Source: an uncultured Candidatus Melainabacteria bacterium
GTDB lineage: Bacteria; Cyanobacteriota; Vampirovibrionia; Gastranaerophilales; Gastranaerophilaceae
Direction of reading: 5' to 3'
NCBI GenBank assembly: GCA_934754655.1
Contig: CAKVIC010000001.1
Span: 62,001-126,000 of the forward strand
DNA length: 64,000 nucleotides
Every line of letters starts with the position of its first letter. The first letter of the stretch is position 1. The notes beneath the pieces were generated by a model. That model had not been told where the DNA came from and searched no databases. It saw only the letters and a list, made by a program, of their open reading frames with translations. Positions 1 to 9,487 of this stretch are shown piece after piece. The position numbers were made by a program, and so were the translations under genes.

Positions 1-94
1 CTTGACTTTTTAATTTTTGGGCTAAAACAAAAACTATAGCTTCATCACCAAAATTATCAAATCCAACATAACCCGAAACTAAAAATTTTGACAT
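1..94 (-). CDS. Polysaccharide pyruvyl transferase (CsaB-like), N-terminal fragment
   Basis: Reading the minus strand from an ATG at 94 gives about 31 residues, running off the window edge. The fragment starts MSKFLVSGYVGFDNFGDEA; the G-Y-x-G-x-x-N-x-G-D-E-A pattern is the N-terminal nucleotide-binding signature of the CsaB/WcaK polysaccharide pyruvyl transferase family, which adds pyruvyl ketals to envelope polysaccharide. A strong GGGGAG ribosome binding site lies just upstream, so the start is secure. It is the downstream neighbour of the aldolase-type gene at 126-746 only in position; the aldolase gene lies upstream on the same strand, so they may be co-transcribed. The identification rests on this short signature only. 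Confidence 0.6.
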   Translation of the reverse strand, partial: MSKFLVSGYVGFDNFGDEAIVFVLAQKLKSQ

Positions 95-125
95 CTAATA
101 CTCCCCTAAAAAGACTTCATTATCT

Positions 126-746
126 TTATTCATAACAAATACTTTTTACTTCTTTAAGAATATTTTTCGTACGCAAGGTTATTTCTTCACTTGTCAAACC
201 TTTATAGAAATCTCGTCCAACCCCTACCGCAGCAGCTCCGGCTTGAATATAAGAAACAACTTCAGAAAGTTTAATATTACCTGTGGGCATTAAATTTAAG
301 AATGGCATTTGACGCAAAATATTTTCAATATATTGAACGCCACCCATCGCTTCGGCAGGAAAAATTTTAATAAGCGGAATTCTTGATTTCCAAGCTTCAT
401 ACGCTTCTGTTGCTGTTGTTGCTCCAGCAATAAACGGAATTCTTTTATTTTTAGAAATTTTAACTAAACTCATTTGAAAAATTGGAGATGCAAAAATCTT
501 TGCACCACATTCTATTGCACTATCAGTTTGCATTGAAGTTATAATTCCACCTGCACAAACAACAGCTTCTTTAGATACTTTGTTTATTACTTCATAAATT
601 TCAGGAGTTTCTACATTTATTTCTAAAACTCTGATACCACCAGCAATTAACGCTTTTGCTATCATAAGCGCTTCATCCGGATTCTTTGAACGAATAATCG
701 GATATACCTTAGTATCTGTAATTGTTTTTAAATAATTTTCACTCAT
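126..746 (-). CDS. eda: 2-dehydro-3-deoxyphosphogluconate (KDPG) aldolase family protein
   Basis: A 206-residue class I aldolase of the KDPG/KHG family, which splits 2-keto-3-deoxy-6-phosphogluconate into pyruvate and glyceraldehyde 3-phosphate in the cytosol. Visible family marks are R19 near the start, the acid/base glutamate in VLEINVETP (E42), VCAGGI, the FIAGATTATE segment corresponding to PG-x-TPTE, and the Schiff-base lysine K127 in IKIFPAEAMGG, followed by MPTGNI and the phosphate-binding GVGRDF. Length is normal for the family. A GAAGGAAAAGAG ribosome binding site precedes the ATG and a TATAAT-like box is seen near 772-777. Which keto-acid is the true substrate cannot be told from sequence. 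Confidence 0.9.
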   Translation of the reverse strand: MSENYLKTITDTKVYPIIRSKNPDEALMIAKALIAGGIRVLEINVETPEIYEVINKVSKEAVVCAGGIITSMQTDSAIECGAKIFASPIFQMSLVKISKNKRIPFIAGATTATEAYEAWKSRIPLIKIFPAEAMGGVQYIENILRQMPFLNLMPTGNIKLSEVVSYIQAGAAAVGVGRDFYKGLTSEEITLRTKNILKEVKSICYE

Positions 747-799
747 TTATACGAACTCTTTTCCTTCTAATTATTATATCATAAATAAGTATAACACTA

Positions 800-2800
800 A
801 TGAAAGGTTTTGTTTTGAATAAATTTAAAATTTTTATATTTAGCATTCTTACTATAATATTTTTTACTCTAGCTTTTGTTATAACATACAATACAACAGA
901 ATCTAAAGCTTATGACTTTATGATGCGAAATGTTGTTGCTCAAAAATTACCATTTGATAACGTCAAAAAAGTCAACGGAAGTGACGATATTATTTTAATT
1001 GTAATTGATGATAAAACAGTTGAAAAATATCGCTGGCCTTGGAAAAGAGAATTAAATTGTAAAATTTTTGATTATTTATATAATTATACAAAATCAAAAG
1101 TTATAATACATGATTCAATATTAGCTGCGCTAGATACAGATAACCCTGAATCTGATAAAAAGTATTTTAATACCCTTAGTAAATTTGACAATTTAATAGA
1201 AGGGTTCATGCCCTCAGAAAAAATCTGGGAAGATGAAAATTTTGGTAAAAATTATGATAAAAAATTCGCAGACAAATATGCACTAAAAAATGCACACATA
1301 AAAACAAACATGTATTCAATATTTGAAAGCCTTATGCCGTTTCCTAAACCATATTTTGACGTTGTAAAAAATGCTGGCTCTGTCGTTATTTATCCAGGGT
1401 TTGCCTATCCTAGCCTTTTTAATTTGCATGAAGATAATATAAATAGAAATCACGCATACGCATTCATCTATAACAATCATTTTTATCCATCACTTGCGCT
1501 TAAAGCTTTTTTACTTACGAATAATAATCCACAAATTGAAATTACTGATAATGAAATAAGTTTTCCAACACTTAACTACAAAATAAAACAACAACGAACT
1601 TATTATTTGTATACCCCTTTGAAATACTATAAAGTCAACGAAAACGGCTATTCACATAAAATGGTTTCTGCAGTTGATGTAATGGAATCTTTTGAAAATC
1701 TTCAAGCAGGCAAAAAACCTAGTATTAACCCTGAAATCTTTGATAACAAATACGTAATGATAGGCGCGAATGTTGTTGCCGGATCAGGCATTAATGATAT
1801 AAAAAATACACCAATGTTTTCCAACCATCCGGGGCTTGATTTGCAAGCAACAGCCTTAGATAACATTATTAGCAAAGATTACATAAAACTTTTACCTACT
1901 TGGTTTAATATTCTTGTTACAATTTTTAGCATGCTTTTGGTTTATACAATTATCAGATTAAACGGATTGACCAAATCTATTTTATACATCACACTTTATT
2001 TAATCGGTTTTTTAAGTTTTGCATCAGCTTGCTATTATTTTTCTTATGCAACAATAGTAATAACACCAATTGTTATGATTTTGCTCACTATGACTGTTGC
2101 ATATACCCATAAATTTTTAATAGAAAACAAAAACAAAGAAAAAGTAAAATCAGCAATGGGCAAATTTATGTCCGAAGATGTTATGAAAAAAGTATTACAA
2201 AATATTGATAATATAGGTTTAGGCGGAAAACGATCTAACGCAACTGTTTTATTTTCTGACATCAGAGGCTTTACCTCAATGAGCGAAACAATGACTGCTC
2301 AACAAGTTTCTGAAATATTGAACGAATATTTTTCAGAAATGGAACCAATAATTTCAAAATACAATGGAATTATAAATAAATTTATCGGTGATGCTATTTT
2401 GGCAATTTTCGGAGAACCAATACAAGATGAGAATCACCCCTCAAATGCTGTTAAATGCGCATGTGAAATGCTTGAAAAAGTAAAAGAATTACAACAAAAA
2501 TGGGAAAAAGAAAATAAACCCAAAATAGAAATTGGCATAGGAATTAATACTGGAGAAGTTTTTGTTGGTAATATCGGTTCACAAAATCGGATGGAATACA
2601 CGGTTATAGGTGATACCGTGAACATTGCGAGCAGGCTAGAAAGTTACAATAAAACGTACAATACTAAAATTTTAATAAGCTCTTCAACTTATGAAAAAAT
2701 AGAGCAGGAAGTTCTAGCCAATAGAATTCCAGATGTGCAAATTAGAGGAAAAGCCCATAAAATGGATATTTATGAAATTATTGGTATCAAAAAAGCTTGA
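800..2800 (+). CDS. CHASE2-domain class III adenylate cyclase
   Basis: A 666-residue membrane sensor that should make cyclic AMP. An N-terminal membrane segment (about residues 8-30) is followed by an extracytoplasmic CHASE2 sensor domain (about 35-350), three membrane segments (about 370-445) and a cytoplasmic class III cyclase domain (about 475-660). Both metal-binding aspartates are present (D487 in FSDIRGF and D531 in KFIGDAILAIFG), as are the adenine-selecting pair K527 and T601 and the transition-state N/R in VNIASR, so an active adenylate rather than guanylate cyclase is predicted. No Shine-Dalgarno is seen before the ATG; a TATAAC box ends only 4 nt upstream, so the message may be leaderless or start further up. 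It sits directly before the GGDEF/HD gene. Confidence 0.9.
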   Translation: MKGFVLNKFKIFIFSILTIIFFTLAFVITYNTTESKAYDFMMRNVVAQKLPFDNVKKVNGSDDIILIVIDDKTVEKYRWPWKRELNCKIFDYLYNYTKSKVIIHDSILAALDTDNPESDKKYFNTLSKFDNLIEGFMPSEKIWEDENFGKNYDKKFADKYALKNAHIKTNMYSIFESLMPFPKPYFDVVKNAGSVVIYPGFAYPSLFNLHEDNINRNHAYAFIYNNHFYPSLALKAFLLTNNNPQIEITDNEISFPTLNYKIKQQRTYYLYTPLKYYKVNENGYSHKMVSAVDVMESFENLQAGKKPSINPEIFDNKYVMIGANVVAGSGINDIKNTPMFSNHPGLDLQATALDNIISKDYIKLLPTWFNILVTIFSMLLVYTIIRLNGLTKSILYITLYLIGFLSFASACYYFSYATIVITPIVMILLTMTVAYTHKFLIENKNKEKVKSAMGKFMSEDVMKKVLQNIDNIGLGGKRSNATVLFSDIRGFTSMSETMTAQQVSEILNEYFSEMEPIISKYNGIINKFIGDAILAIFGEPIQDENHPSNAVKCACEMLEKVKELQQKWEKENKPKIEIGIGINTGEVFVGNIGSQNRMEYTVIGDTVNIASRLESYNKTYNTKILISSSTYEKIEQEVLANRIPDVQIRGKAHKMDIYEIIGIKKA

Positions 2801-2848
2801 AGAATCTAGTTAAAAGTGGTATACTAAAAACGGTATTAAGGAAGTCCC

Positions 2849-4732
2849 ATGAGCTTTTGGAATAGTATAAAAAATTTTAAAAATAAGATAGAGCAAGTTG
2901 AGCATTCAGTTTATTCAGGTAAAGACTCTTTGATGGAGATTTACGAAAGAAATATCAAGCTTGAAGCTGAAATACGCTTGAGAACAAAAGAACTTGACAC
3001 AGCTAACAAGCAAATGCTTACCCTGCAACATATTTTAAACATGATGAATTCCTCAAAACCTCTTTCTAGCGTTCTTAGTGCTGTTGTTAATAATTTACAA
3101 GGGGAGCTCGGTTATCTGCACAGTTGCATTGTAAAGAAAAACAAAGATGAAAAAGGCGATTATTTACAAATACTTGCATGTAGTGGTGATTTGACACTTG
3201 ATATTGAAAATCATTTCAAACTTGAAGTTCAAGATTTAAGACTAGATTTTGCTAAAAGTATTGAACAATTAACAACAAATGATGGCGAAATATATAGCTC
3301 CTCTGATGTTAGGACATTATTGCTAGAAACCGTACCAAAATTAACCCAAGAACTTGTTGATAGAGTTTTACAAACAACTTCTGTAAAATCATATATCTTA
3401 ATTCCATTAATATATAAAAAAGCTCGCTTCGGCTCGTTAGTTGTATTTTCTTCACGAGAAAAAGCTAACCAAAATGAATTAGATTTTTTAAATCTTTTTG
3501 CTAAGCAAATAGAACTTGCAATAACAATTGCAGATTTATTCCAAGCCGTTAAAGAGCAAGCTATTACTGATGGAATGACTGGTTTATATAACAGAAGATA
3601 TTTTGAAGAATACATAAAAAAAGAAGCTATTCGAGCCGATAGACAACATCAACGATTCACAATAATTGGTTTAGATTTAGATCACTTAAAAGAAATAAAT
3701 GATGTTTATGGTCATAATTACGGAGATTTAGCTATAAAATCAATCGCAGAAGTCTTAAAAAAATCTAGTCGTTCAATAGATATTTCAGCAAGAATGGGCG
3801 GAGAAGAATTTAATGTAATCCTTCCGGGAGTTGATTCTCAAGGTGGTATGATTGTCGCAGAAAGAATTAGGAAAGGTATTGAAGATTTAGAACTTGAAAA
3901 AATAGGAAAAATTACCGCAAGTTTAGGTGTTGCAACTTATTTTGAACATTCTGATGATATTGATGAACTTTTAGAGCTTGTCGACCAAGCAATGTATGAA
4001 TCTAAGCATAATGGCAGAAACAGAGTTACTCTAGCTAAGCCTATGAACGAAATCTCTTGGCAAGAAGTTGCAATTAAAACATTTGCCGATATTATTGCAA
4101 AACATCGCGTTCCTCTAGACAATAATACGAAAAAATTAATCAATGAAAAATTAGAACAAATGAATCATAATAATGATATATTATACCAAATTTCTGATAT
4201 CTTAACTTCAACTTACAACCCAGAACACGCAGATGGAGTTACAAAAAAGAAAGTATTACTTGCGACAACTTTGGCAAAACGTTTTGATCTATCAAAAACC
4301 AGTATTGACAATTTAAAAATTGCGGTTTTGATGTACGATATAGGAAATACAATGCTTCCGCATGCGCTTTTAAGTAAAAAAGCTCCGTTAACAGAAGAAG
4401 ATAAACAAAGCATTAAACAACATCCGCTAATTGCAGCCCGAGAAATACTTGAACCCATAACTGATATTGTTGACGTTATACCAATTATTGAAAAACACCA
4501 TGAAAATTGGAATGGAAGCGGATACCCAAATAAGCTTTCTGGCAATAATATTCCAATAGAATCACAAATCATTTTAATAGTGGATTCTTATTATGCTTTA
4601 ATTGAAAAACGACCATATAGACCGGCAATGTCGAAAGAAAAAGCAATTGAAACCATTATGAATGAATCTGAACAAAAATGGAGCAAAAAATTAGCACAAG
4701 AATTTGCTAAAATTGTTGAATTGGATTTATAA
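2849..4732 (+). CDS. GAF-GGDEF diguanylate cyclase with degenerate HD-GYP domain
   Basis: A 627-residue cytoplasmic signalling protein: N-terminal coiled coil (to about residue 60), GAF-type sensor (about 65-225), GGDEF domain (about 232-395) and a C-terminal HD-GYP-like domain (about 430-620). The GGDEF site is intact as MGGEEF (316-321) with the DGMTGLYNRRYF entry motif, so c-di-GMP synthesis is predicted. The phosphodiesterase half retains HHENWNGSGYP (GYP at 558-560), but the metal-binding HD pair is changed to MYDIGN (Y496-D497), replacing the histidine and the following lysine, so hydrolysis is doubtful. A clear AAGGAAG ribosome binding site and a TATACT box near 2819 precede it. A PilZ receptor gene lies 1.2 kb downstream. 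Confidence 0.9.
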   Translation: MSFWNSIKNFKNKIEQVEHSVYSGKDSLMEIYERNIKLEAEIRLRTKELDTANKQMLTLQHILNMMNSSKPLSSVLSAVVNNLQGELGYLHSCIVKKNKDEKGDYLQILACSGDLTLDIENHFKLEVQDLRLDFAKSIEQLTTNDGEIYSSSDVRTLLLETVPKLTQELVDRVLQTTSVKSYILIPLIYKKARFGSLVVFSSREKANQNELDFLNLFAKQIELAITIADLFQAVKEQAITDGMTGLYNRRYFEEYIKKEAIRADRQHQRFTIIGLDLDHLKEINDVYGHNYGDLAIKSIAEVLKKSSRSIDISARMGGEEFNVILPGVDSQGGMIVAERIRKGIEDLELEKIGKITASLGVATYFEHSDDIDELLELVDQAMYESKHNGRNRVTLAKPMNEISWQEVAIKTFADIIAKHRVPLDNNTKKLINEKLEQMNHNNDILYQISDILTSTYNPEHADGVTKKKVLLATTLAKRFDLSKTSIDNLKIAVLMYDIGNTMLPHALLSKKAPLTEEDKQSIKQHPLIAAREILEPITDIVDVIPIIEKHHENWNGSGYPNKLSGNNIPIESQIILIVDSYYALIEKRPYRPAMSKEKAIETIMNESEQKWSKKLAQEFAKIVELDL

Positions 4733-4733
4733 T

Positions 4734-4997
4734 ATGAGAATTTTTCTTTGTATATTTATTTTTTGTTTTGTACAAATATCGACATTTGCCGGAGATTGGA
4801 ATTATTATCCTTATCAAACACTTTCTAACCAATCATATAGAACAAATTATAATCGTCAAATTAATTATAAAAATGTGTATTACGAACAAGCTAAACCTAA
4901 TAGAATTTATGTAAATTCTCATAATAATTTTGATTCTTTTAATAATTATAAATATCGTTCAAACCCTCAACGGTATTATTCCGGAAAGAGTTTTTAA
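4734..4997 (+). CDS. Small secreted Tyr/Asn-rich protein
   Basis: An 87-residue protein starting one base after the stop of the GGDEF gene. I chose the ATG at 4734 rather than the in-frame ATG at 4704 because the former opens directly with a signal peptide (MRIFLCIFIFCFVQISTFAG) and avoids overlap. The mature part is very rich in tyrosine, asparagine, serine and arginine with no cysteine and no recognised domain. The next gene, panE, begins at the base after its stop, so it is part of the same operon. Function unknown; low-complexity composition suggests an envelope or surface-associated peptide. Confidence 0.6.
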   Translation: MRIFLCIFIFCFVQISTFAGDWNYYPYQTLSNQSYRTNYNRQINYKNVYYEQAKPNRIYVNSHNNFDSFNNYKYRSNPQRYYSGKSF

Positions 4998-5924
4998 ATG
5001 GAAATTAAAAAAGTTTTAATATGCGGATTTGGTGCTCTAGGTATTGCTTTAACTTATAAATTATCTAAAAATGCTTGTGTAAAAATACTTGTAGATGAAT
5101 TACGCTATGAAAAATATAAAAAAATAAATTACAGTTTTAATGGGAACAAGATAAAACCTTGCTATATTTTGCCTAATGAAAATTTCACGGCTGATTTAAT
5201 AATTATTACAACAAAATTTGACGGATTAAAAGATATTGCAAAAAATATTCCTAATTTTATCAACAATAAAACGATTATAATTACTTTAACAAATGGAATT
5301 TCAGCTGAAAAATACTTAAAAAATAAACTAAAAAATGGCAATGTTATTTATTCATATTATCTTGGAGATAGTGTAATAAAAAATAACGGAAATGTCATAA
5401 ATAAAGATTTTGGCAAAATTTATATAGGGGATTGCAATAAAGAAACTTTAACACAAATAAAAGCCTTGCATAAATTTTTTAATCAAAACAATATTCAAAC
5501 AGAAATTTCTAAAAATATCATTTATTCGCTATGGGTAAAATTTGGTGTAAATATCGTATTAAATCAACTTTCTGCGATTTCGGGATTAAAAGTAGGAGAT
5601 TTAAAAAAATGTGACTTATATAAAAATTACGCAGATAAATTACTTGATGAAGTTTTAAAAATAGCAGAGTTTAAAAAAATCCAACCTCTAAACAATTTAA
5701 AAAAAGATGTTTACAAATCAATTAATCAAGTTGCTGACGATGGAATAACATCAATGCTACAAGATATTTTACAAAAGCGAAAAACTGAAGTTGAATTTTT
5801 TTCGGGCGAAATAATAAATCTTGCCAAAATTTATAATATTAAAACGCCTTATAACAAAGAAATTTATACAAAAATTAAATCTATTGAACAACTTTATATT
5901 AAGAAAAAAAATACTAATACATAA
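4998..5924 (+). CDS. panE: 2-dehydropantoate 2-reductase (ketopantoate reductase)
   Basis: A 308-residue NADPH-dependent reductase of the PanE/ApbA family that converts ketopantoate to pantoate in pantothenate and coenzyme A synthesis. The N-terminus has the Rossmann dinucleotide motif CGFGALG (residues 9-15), followed by the typical IIITTKFDGL and TLTNGI strands; the C-terminal helical domain has the catalytic-lysine region WVKFGVNIVLNQLSAISG and the end motif TSMLQDILQKRKTEVEFFSGEI, close to the family's DxxxxRxTEIDxxNG segment. Length is normal. The ATG follows the previous stop without a gap and has a GGAAAGAG site. Its 3' end overlaps the convergent PilZ gene by 11 bases. Confidence 0.88.
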   Translation: MEIKKVLICGFGALGIALTYKLSKNACVKILVDELRYEKYKKINYSFNGNKIKPCYILPNENFTADLIIITTKFDGLKDIAKNIPNFINNKTIIITLTNGISAEKYLKNKLKNGNVIYSYYLGDSVIKNNGNVINKDFGKIYIGDCNKETLTQIKALHKFFNQNNIQTEISKNIIYSLWVKFGVNIVLNQLSAISGLKVGDLKKCDLYKNYADKLLDEVLKIAEFKKIQPLNNLKKDVYKSINQVADDGITSMLQDILQKRKTEVEFFSGEIINLAKIYNIKTPYNKEIYTKIKSIEQLYIKKKNTNT

Positions 5925-6537
5925 GTTTACTACGTTCAGCCAATTGCTTTTTAATACACCATTTTGAAATAATATCACGTTCTTCTTCTAAAAGATTTTC
6001 ATACGCGTAAGAATAAATTGAACCGTCATCTATTATTTCATGCCTAATATACTTTAAAGGAATACTAATTTCTTTATCTGATAAACAAATTAACATTTTA
6101 AAAATGGAATTAGGATTAATTTTTTCATCAAAACTTATTGCAACTCCATTTGCAGAAATATCATAAGTTTTACCCATTTGACTTTCAATACTATTTTCAT
6201 CATTATAAAAGCATTTACATAAAATAGAATCTTTTACTCTAAAATATTCACGAGTCTGTTGATATTCATATTTTGGGGGAGTTTTAAAAATCAAAAGTTG
6301 ATATATATCCTCTTTTCGTATTTCAATTAATTCGACATCTGATTTATACAACCCATCTAAGCATACAAAATCAACCCTCATATTTTGTGAAACTTTAAAA
6401 ATAGTTTGATTATCGTATTTAAAAATTGCAACAAAATTCATTTCATTATAATTTTTTAATGTAGATTTTGTTACATGCAAAGTTCCAAACGAATCTTGAT
6501 AGTATATTTTTAAATATTTAACTTCGTTAAAATTCAA
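5914..6537 (-). CDS. PilZ-domain cyclic-di-GMP receptor
   Basis: A protein of about 207 residues with a YcgR-like N-terminal half and a C-terminal PilZ domain. The c-di-GMP binding motifs are intact: RxxxR (R96 and R100 in TREYFRV) and DxSxxG (DISANG from D126). In flagellated bacteria such proteins lower swimming or alter envelope machinery when c-di-GMP rises. I place the start at the TTG at 6537 because a GAGG site lies six bases before it; a TTG at 6552 would have no ribosome binding site. The nearby GGDEF protein (2849-4732) is a plausible source of the ligand. Convergent with panE. Confidence 0.85.
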   Translation of the reverse strand: MNFNEVKYLKIYYQDSFGTLHVTKSTLKNYNEMNFVAIFKYDNQTIFKVSQNMRVDFVCLDGLYKSDVELIEIRKEDIYQLLIFKTPPKYEYQQTREYFRVKDSILCKCFYNDENSIESQMGKTYDISANGVAISFDEKINPNSIFKMLICLSDKEISIPLKYIRHEIIDDGSIYSYAYENLLEEERDIISKWCIKKQLAERSKLMY

Positions 6538-6618
6538 AGAAATACCTCGCAAACAATACTATACAATAGACATTATAACAAAAACTTTTATATTTTTATA
6601 TTATGAATTTAATAAATT

Positions 6619-8349
6619 TTATTTTTCTTCTTTGCCTTTGCCTAAAACGACAATATTGCCTTTTGTATATCCACTGCCTATCAAATTTTGAAAATGTTCT
6701 TTTACATCAGCATTAAATATAACACCATCTTTAATATTATCTTTGATAGCATCTTTTATAGATTGTGGCATATTTTGATAACAATCATCTCTTGCAACAT
6801 TTTTTAAAGTTTCACAATAAGATGGGTATTCCCCAACATCATTCCAACTAGCAAGAGCTTTGTGCGTAATAACTTTTAAATCTTTGCCGTCTTTGCTTTT
6901 AAGTTCACCATTATTGCTCTTTTCAACAAGTGCCGGTATAATTTCTCTATCCCACAAACATTCTATTACATCTAGATATTCTTCTTTAGTCAATTTATGA
7001 TTTGCACCTTTTTCTGCAATTAATTCACTATATGCGGTTCTAATTTTATTTCTATAAATATCTGCAATTGTGTCTAAAATATCAGGATTTATGATATAAA
7101 TGAAAGCATTACCTAACGAAGTTGGCAAACCATTTACGTTTCTTAAAACAGTTTCTTTGCCTTTTTCATCTTTTTGCATAATCCTGCCTAAACCGGTATC
7201 TAACAATTCTTTTGTCGGTTTAGTAATGAATTTTTCAATATCATTTTTTTCGTTATGCAAAATCAAACCGCCATAACATCTATGATCTGGAACACCAACG
7301 ACCATCATGCCGGCATCTTCGCGAGCTAAATAAGAATCTAAAGCTTCTGATAAATTAATATCAGTAATATTATCTGATGGCATGATTATCAAATTTTTAT
7401 TTTCAGGAACAATTGATTTTCCACTTTTTATCAAATCAAGTTGTCCATTTACAGTTGAAATCTTATAACCTAATGTCGTTACCACACACCCTACAGCACT
7501 ATTTGCTTCTTTTTGAGCTTCAAAATCAATTTTAGTTTTTTCATTTAATAGATTTGCTTGATATAAATTCAACAAAGAAAAATGTATTAATTTCCAACCT
7601 GGAATTGGAGTAACCGTCGAGGGTTTGTTATCAGATTTAGCATGACTTATAACTTCTAATCTTGTTCCGAAACCTCCTGCCAAGATATATGGATGAAATT
7701 TTTCTGAATAATCTTTTTTAGATTTTTCAATAGTTTTAAATATTTCAGCATTACGAATCATTTTTATAAACCCTTTTACACTCTTTGTTGTATTTTGAGG
7801 TTTAAAAAATTCATTTACTGTACAAGTTGAACCTTTAAATGCTAATTTATTTTTAGTATTTTTTATATGAATTCCTTTTTGCGGAATATGTAATTCAGCA
7901 TCTTCAGGCACTACAATTTTATAATCTTCACCTTCTGGATTTTTTACATCTAAAGTTGCAAAAAAGCCGGCTTTACCAATAAACAAACCTGGTTTTATAT
8001 CTTTAACGGAATCAGGAATTTCTATTGTTATCAAACCTATTCCATCATTCATTATTTTATAAACGTTATTACCCGCAGTTTTATTGTTAATAACTCTTAT
8101 ATCAGAAATCGTTTTTTTTAATTTTTTACTAAACTTAGAATGATTACTTAAAATAAAATCATTCCAATGGTTAACCACACTTAAATCTTCTACAATTAAA
8201 TTCTCTAATACAGGTCGTTTTGAAAAATTCACAGAATCTGTAACTGGCGTTTGTATCGTATAAACCCCACTACGATTTCCTACTTTTTCAGAATTGTGAA
8301 GCTTTAACGATTCTAAACTAGAATAAGAATTAATTTTCGAAACTTGCAT
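6619..8349 (-). CDS. Sugar-phosphate nucleotidyltransferase with 215-residue N-terminal extension
   Basis: A 576-residue protein. Residues 222-231 (ILAGGFGTRL) plus a following lysine in SDNKPSTVTPI form the nucleotide-binding signature of glucose-1-phosphate adenylyl/thymidylyl/mannose-1-phosphate guanylyl transferases; MPSDNITDI and the late ASWNDVGEYPSY segment fit the same fold. Unlike typical members it has about 215 extra residues at the N-terminus, beginning with a low-complexity stretch that contains SVNFSKRP (39-46), similar to the F-K motif of other proteins here. Start supported by AGGAG. The base sugar and nucleotide cannot be named. Neighbouring glycosyltransferases fit a role in glycan precursor supply. 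Confidence 0.8.
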   Translation of the reverse strand: MQVSKINSYSSLESLKLHNSEKVGNRSGVYTIQTPVTDSVNFSKRPVLENLIVEDLSVVNHWNDFILSNHSKFSKKLKKTISDIRVINNKTAGNNVYKIMNDGIGLITIEIPDSVKDIKPGLFIGKAGFFATLDVKNPEGEDYKIVVPEDAELHIPQKGIHIKNTKNKLAFKGSTCTVNEFFKPQNTTKSVKGFIKMIRNAEIFKTIEKSKKDYSEKFHPYILAGGFGTRLEVISHAKSDNKPSTVTPIPGWKLIHFSLLNLYQANLLNEKTKIDFEAQKEANSAVGCVVTTLGYKISTVNGQLDLIKSGKSIVPENKNLIIMPSDNITDINLSEALDSYLAREDAGMMVVGVPDHRCYGGLILHNEKNDIEKFITKPTKELLDTGLGRIMQKDEKGKETVLRNVNGLPTSLGNAFIYIINPDILDTIADIYRNKIRTAYSELIAEKGANHKLTKEEYLDVIECLWDREIIPALVEKSNNGELKSKDGKDLKVITHKALASWNDVGEYPSYCETLKNVARDDCYQNMPQSIKDAIKDNIKDGVIFNADVKEHFQNLIGSGYTKGNIVVLGKGKEEK

Positions 8350-8640
8350 GATATTTTCTCCTATACGATACTAACAAACCCCAAGTTGTATATTAATAAT
8401 ACTATTTTCTGCTAGTAAAATCCAGTAAACTACATTTGATCGGAATGAATGAGAAATGTTTGTTAAAATTAAAAATCCTAAACAAATACACTTCCATAGC
8501 AATTATGTAACGCTAAAAGTTTTTTAGCAATAGTTTAAGTTATATTAATAACAAAAGTTTACATAAGATTTTTAAATCTAATATTTTTTGCTATACTATA
8601 CATAATTAAAAGAGAAAGCTAAAATTCTATGGAGGAAAAG

Positions 8641-9366
8641 ATGGATAAAAATGTTATTTGTGTAAAATGGGGTACAAAATTTGGACCGGAATATGTTAAC
8701 AGATTACATAATATGGTAGAAAAAAATCTTACTATTCCACATAGATTCGTATGCTTTACAGACAATGCTGAAGGACTTGATGAAAGCATTGAAGTTCGCC
8801 CTTTACCGGAATTAAACGATGAAGGTTTACCGGAAAAAGCTTGGAAAAAACTTGGTTTATTTACTTCTCAACTGGCTGATTTAACTGGTCAAGCTTTATT
8901 TTTAGACTTAGATATTGTTATTAGAGATAATATAGACGCATTTTTTGAAGTTGATGGAGATTTTAGAATAATTAAAGATTGGGATTTCGAAAATGATATT
9001 ATCGGAAATTCTTCCGTTTTTAGATTTGAAGTAAATAAATATCCTGATATTATTGAAAACTTTTATAAAGAAGGCAAAGATATAAGAAAACGCTATAAAA
9101 ACGAACAAGCATTTTTGTCACACAAAATGTATGAAAAAGGTATTCTACAATATTGGGATAAAAGTTGGTGTGTGAGCTTCAAACGTAACTGTTTAAGACC
9201 ATTCCCGCTTAACTTTTTCATGCAACCAAAAGATCCTGTAGAAAGTAAAATTTTAGTATTTCATGGTCGTCCCACTCCTGAACAAGCTTACAAAGGATTT
9301 TGGGGTAAAGGCGGTTTTAGATATGTAAAACCTACAAAATGGCTTGATAAATATTGGAAATTCTAA
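8641..9366 (+). CDS. Glycosyltransferase with DxD motif (GT8-like)
   Basis: A 241-residue cytosolic protein. I use the ATG at 8641 because GGAGG lies at the right distance (8631-8635); the ATG at 8629 overlaps that site. The sequence has an N-terminal sugar-nucleotide fold, the metal-binding FLDLDIVI motif (D89-x-D91), a NSSVFRFE segment and a late VFHGRPTPE segment, the pattern of family 8-like transferases that use a retained DxD and a C-terminal histidine. It is followed by a second glycosyltransferase. The acceptor is unknown; lipopolysaccharide or flagellin glycosylation are possibilities. Confidence 0.75.
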   Translation: MDKNVICVKWGTKFGPEYVNRLHNMVEKNLTIPHRFVCFTDNAEGLDESIEVRPLPELNDEGLPEKAWKKLGLFTSQLADLTGQALFLDLDIVIRDNIDAFFEVDGDFRIIKDWDFENDIIGNSSVFRFEVNKYPDIIENFYKEGKDIRKRYKNEQAFLSHKMYEKGILQYWDKSWCVSFKRNCLRPFPLNFFMQPKDPVESKILVFHGRPTPEQAYKGFWGKGGFRYVKPTKWLDKYWKF

Positions 9367-9451
9367 AATATTTATGTTTACGAAAATTGAAAATTTTACG
9401 ATAAAATTTGACTAAGACAATATTAATTAAAAAGTTATTCACAAACTTTAC

Positions 9452-9480
9452 TTGTAAACCATCAAAAAAAATGATAAAAT
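9452..9480 (+). promoter_or_regulatory. Sigma-70-type promoter giving a probable leaderless message
   Basis: TTGTAA (9452-9457), a 17-base spacer and TAAAAT (9475-9480). The next start codon is at 9488, seven bases after the -10 box, and no Shine-Dalgarno precedes it, so transcription should start at or one base before the ATG. Confidence 0.55.
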
Positions 9481-9487
9481 CATTTTA

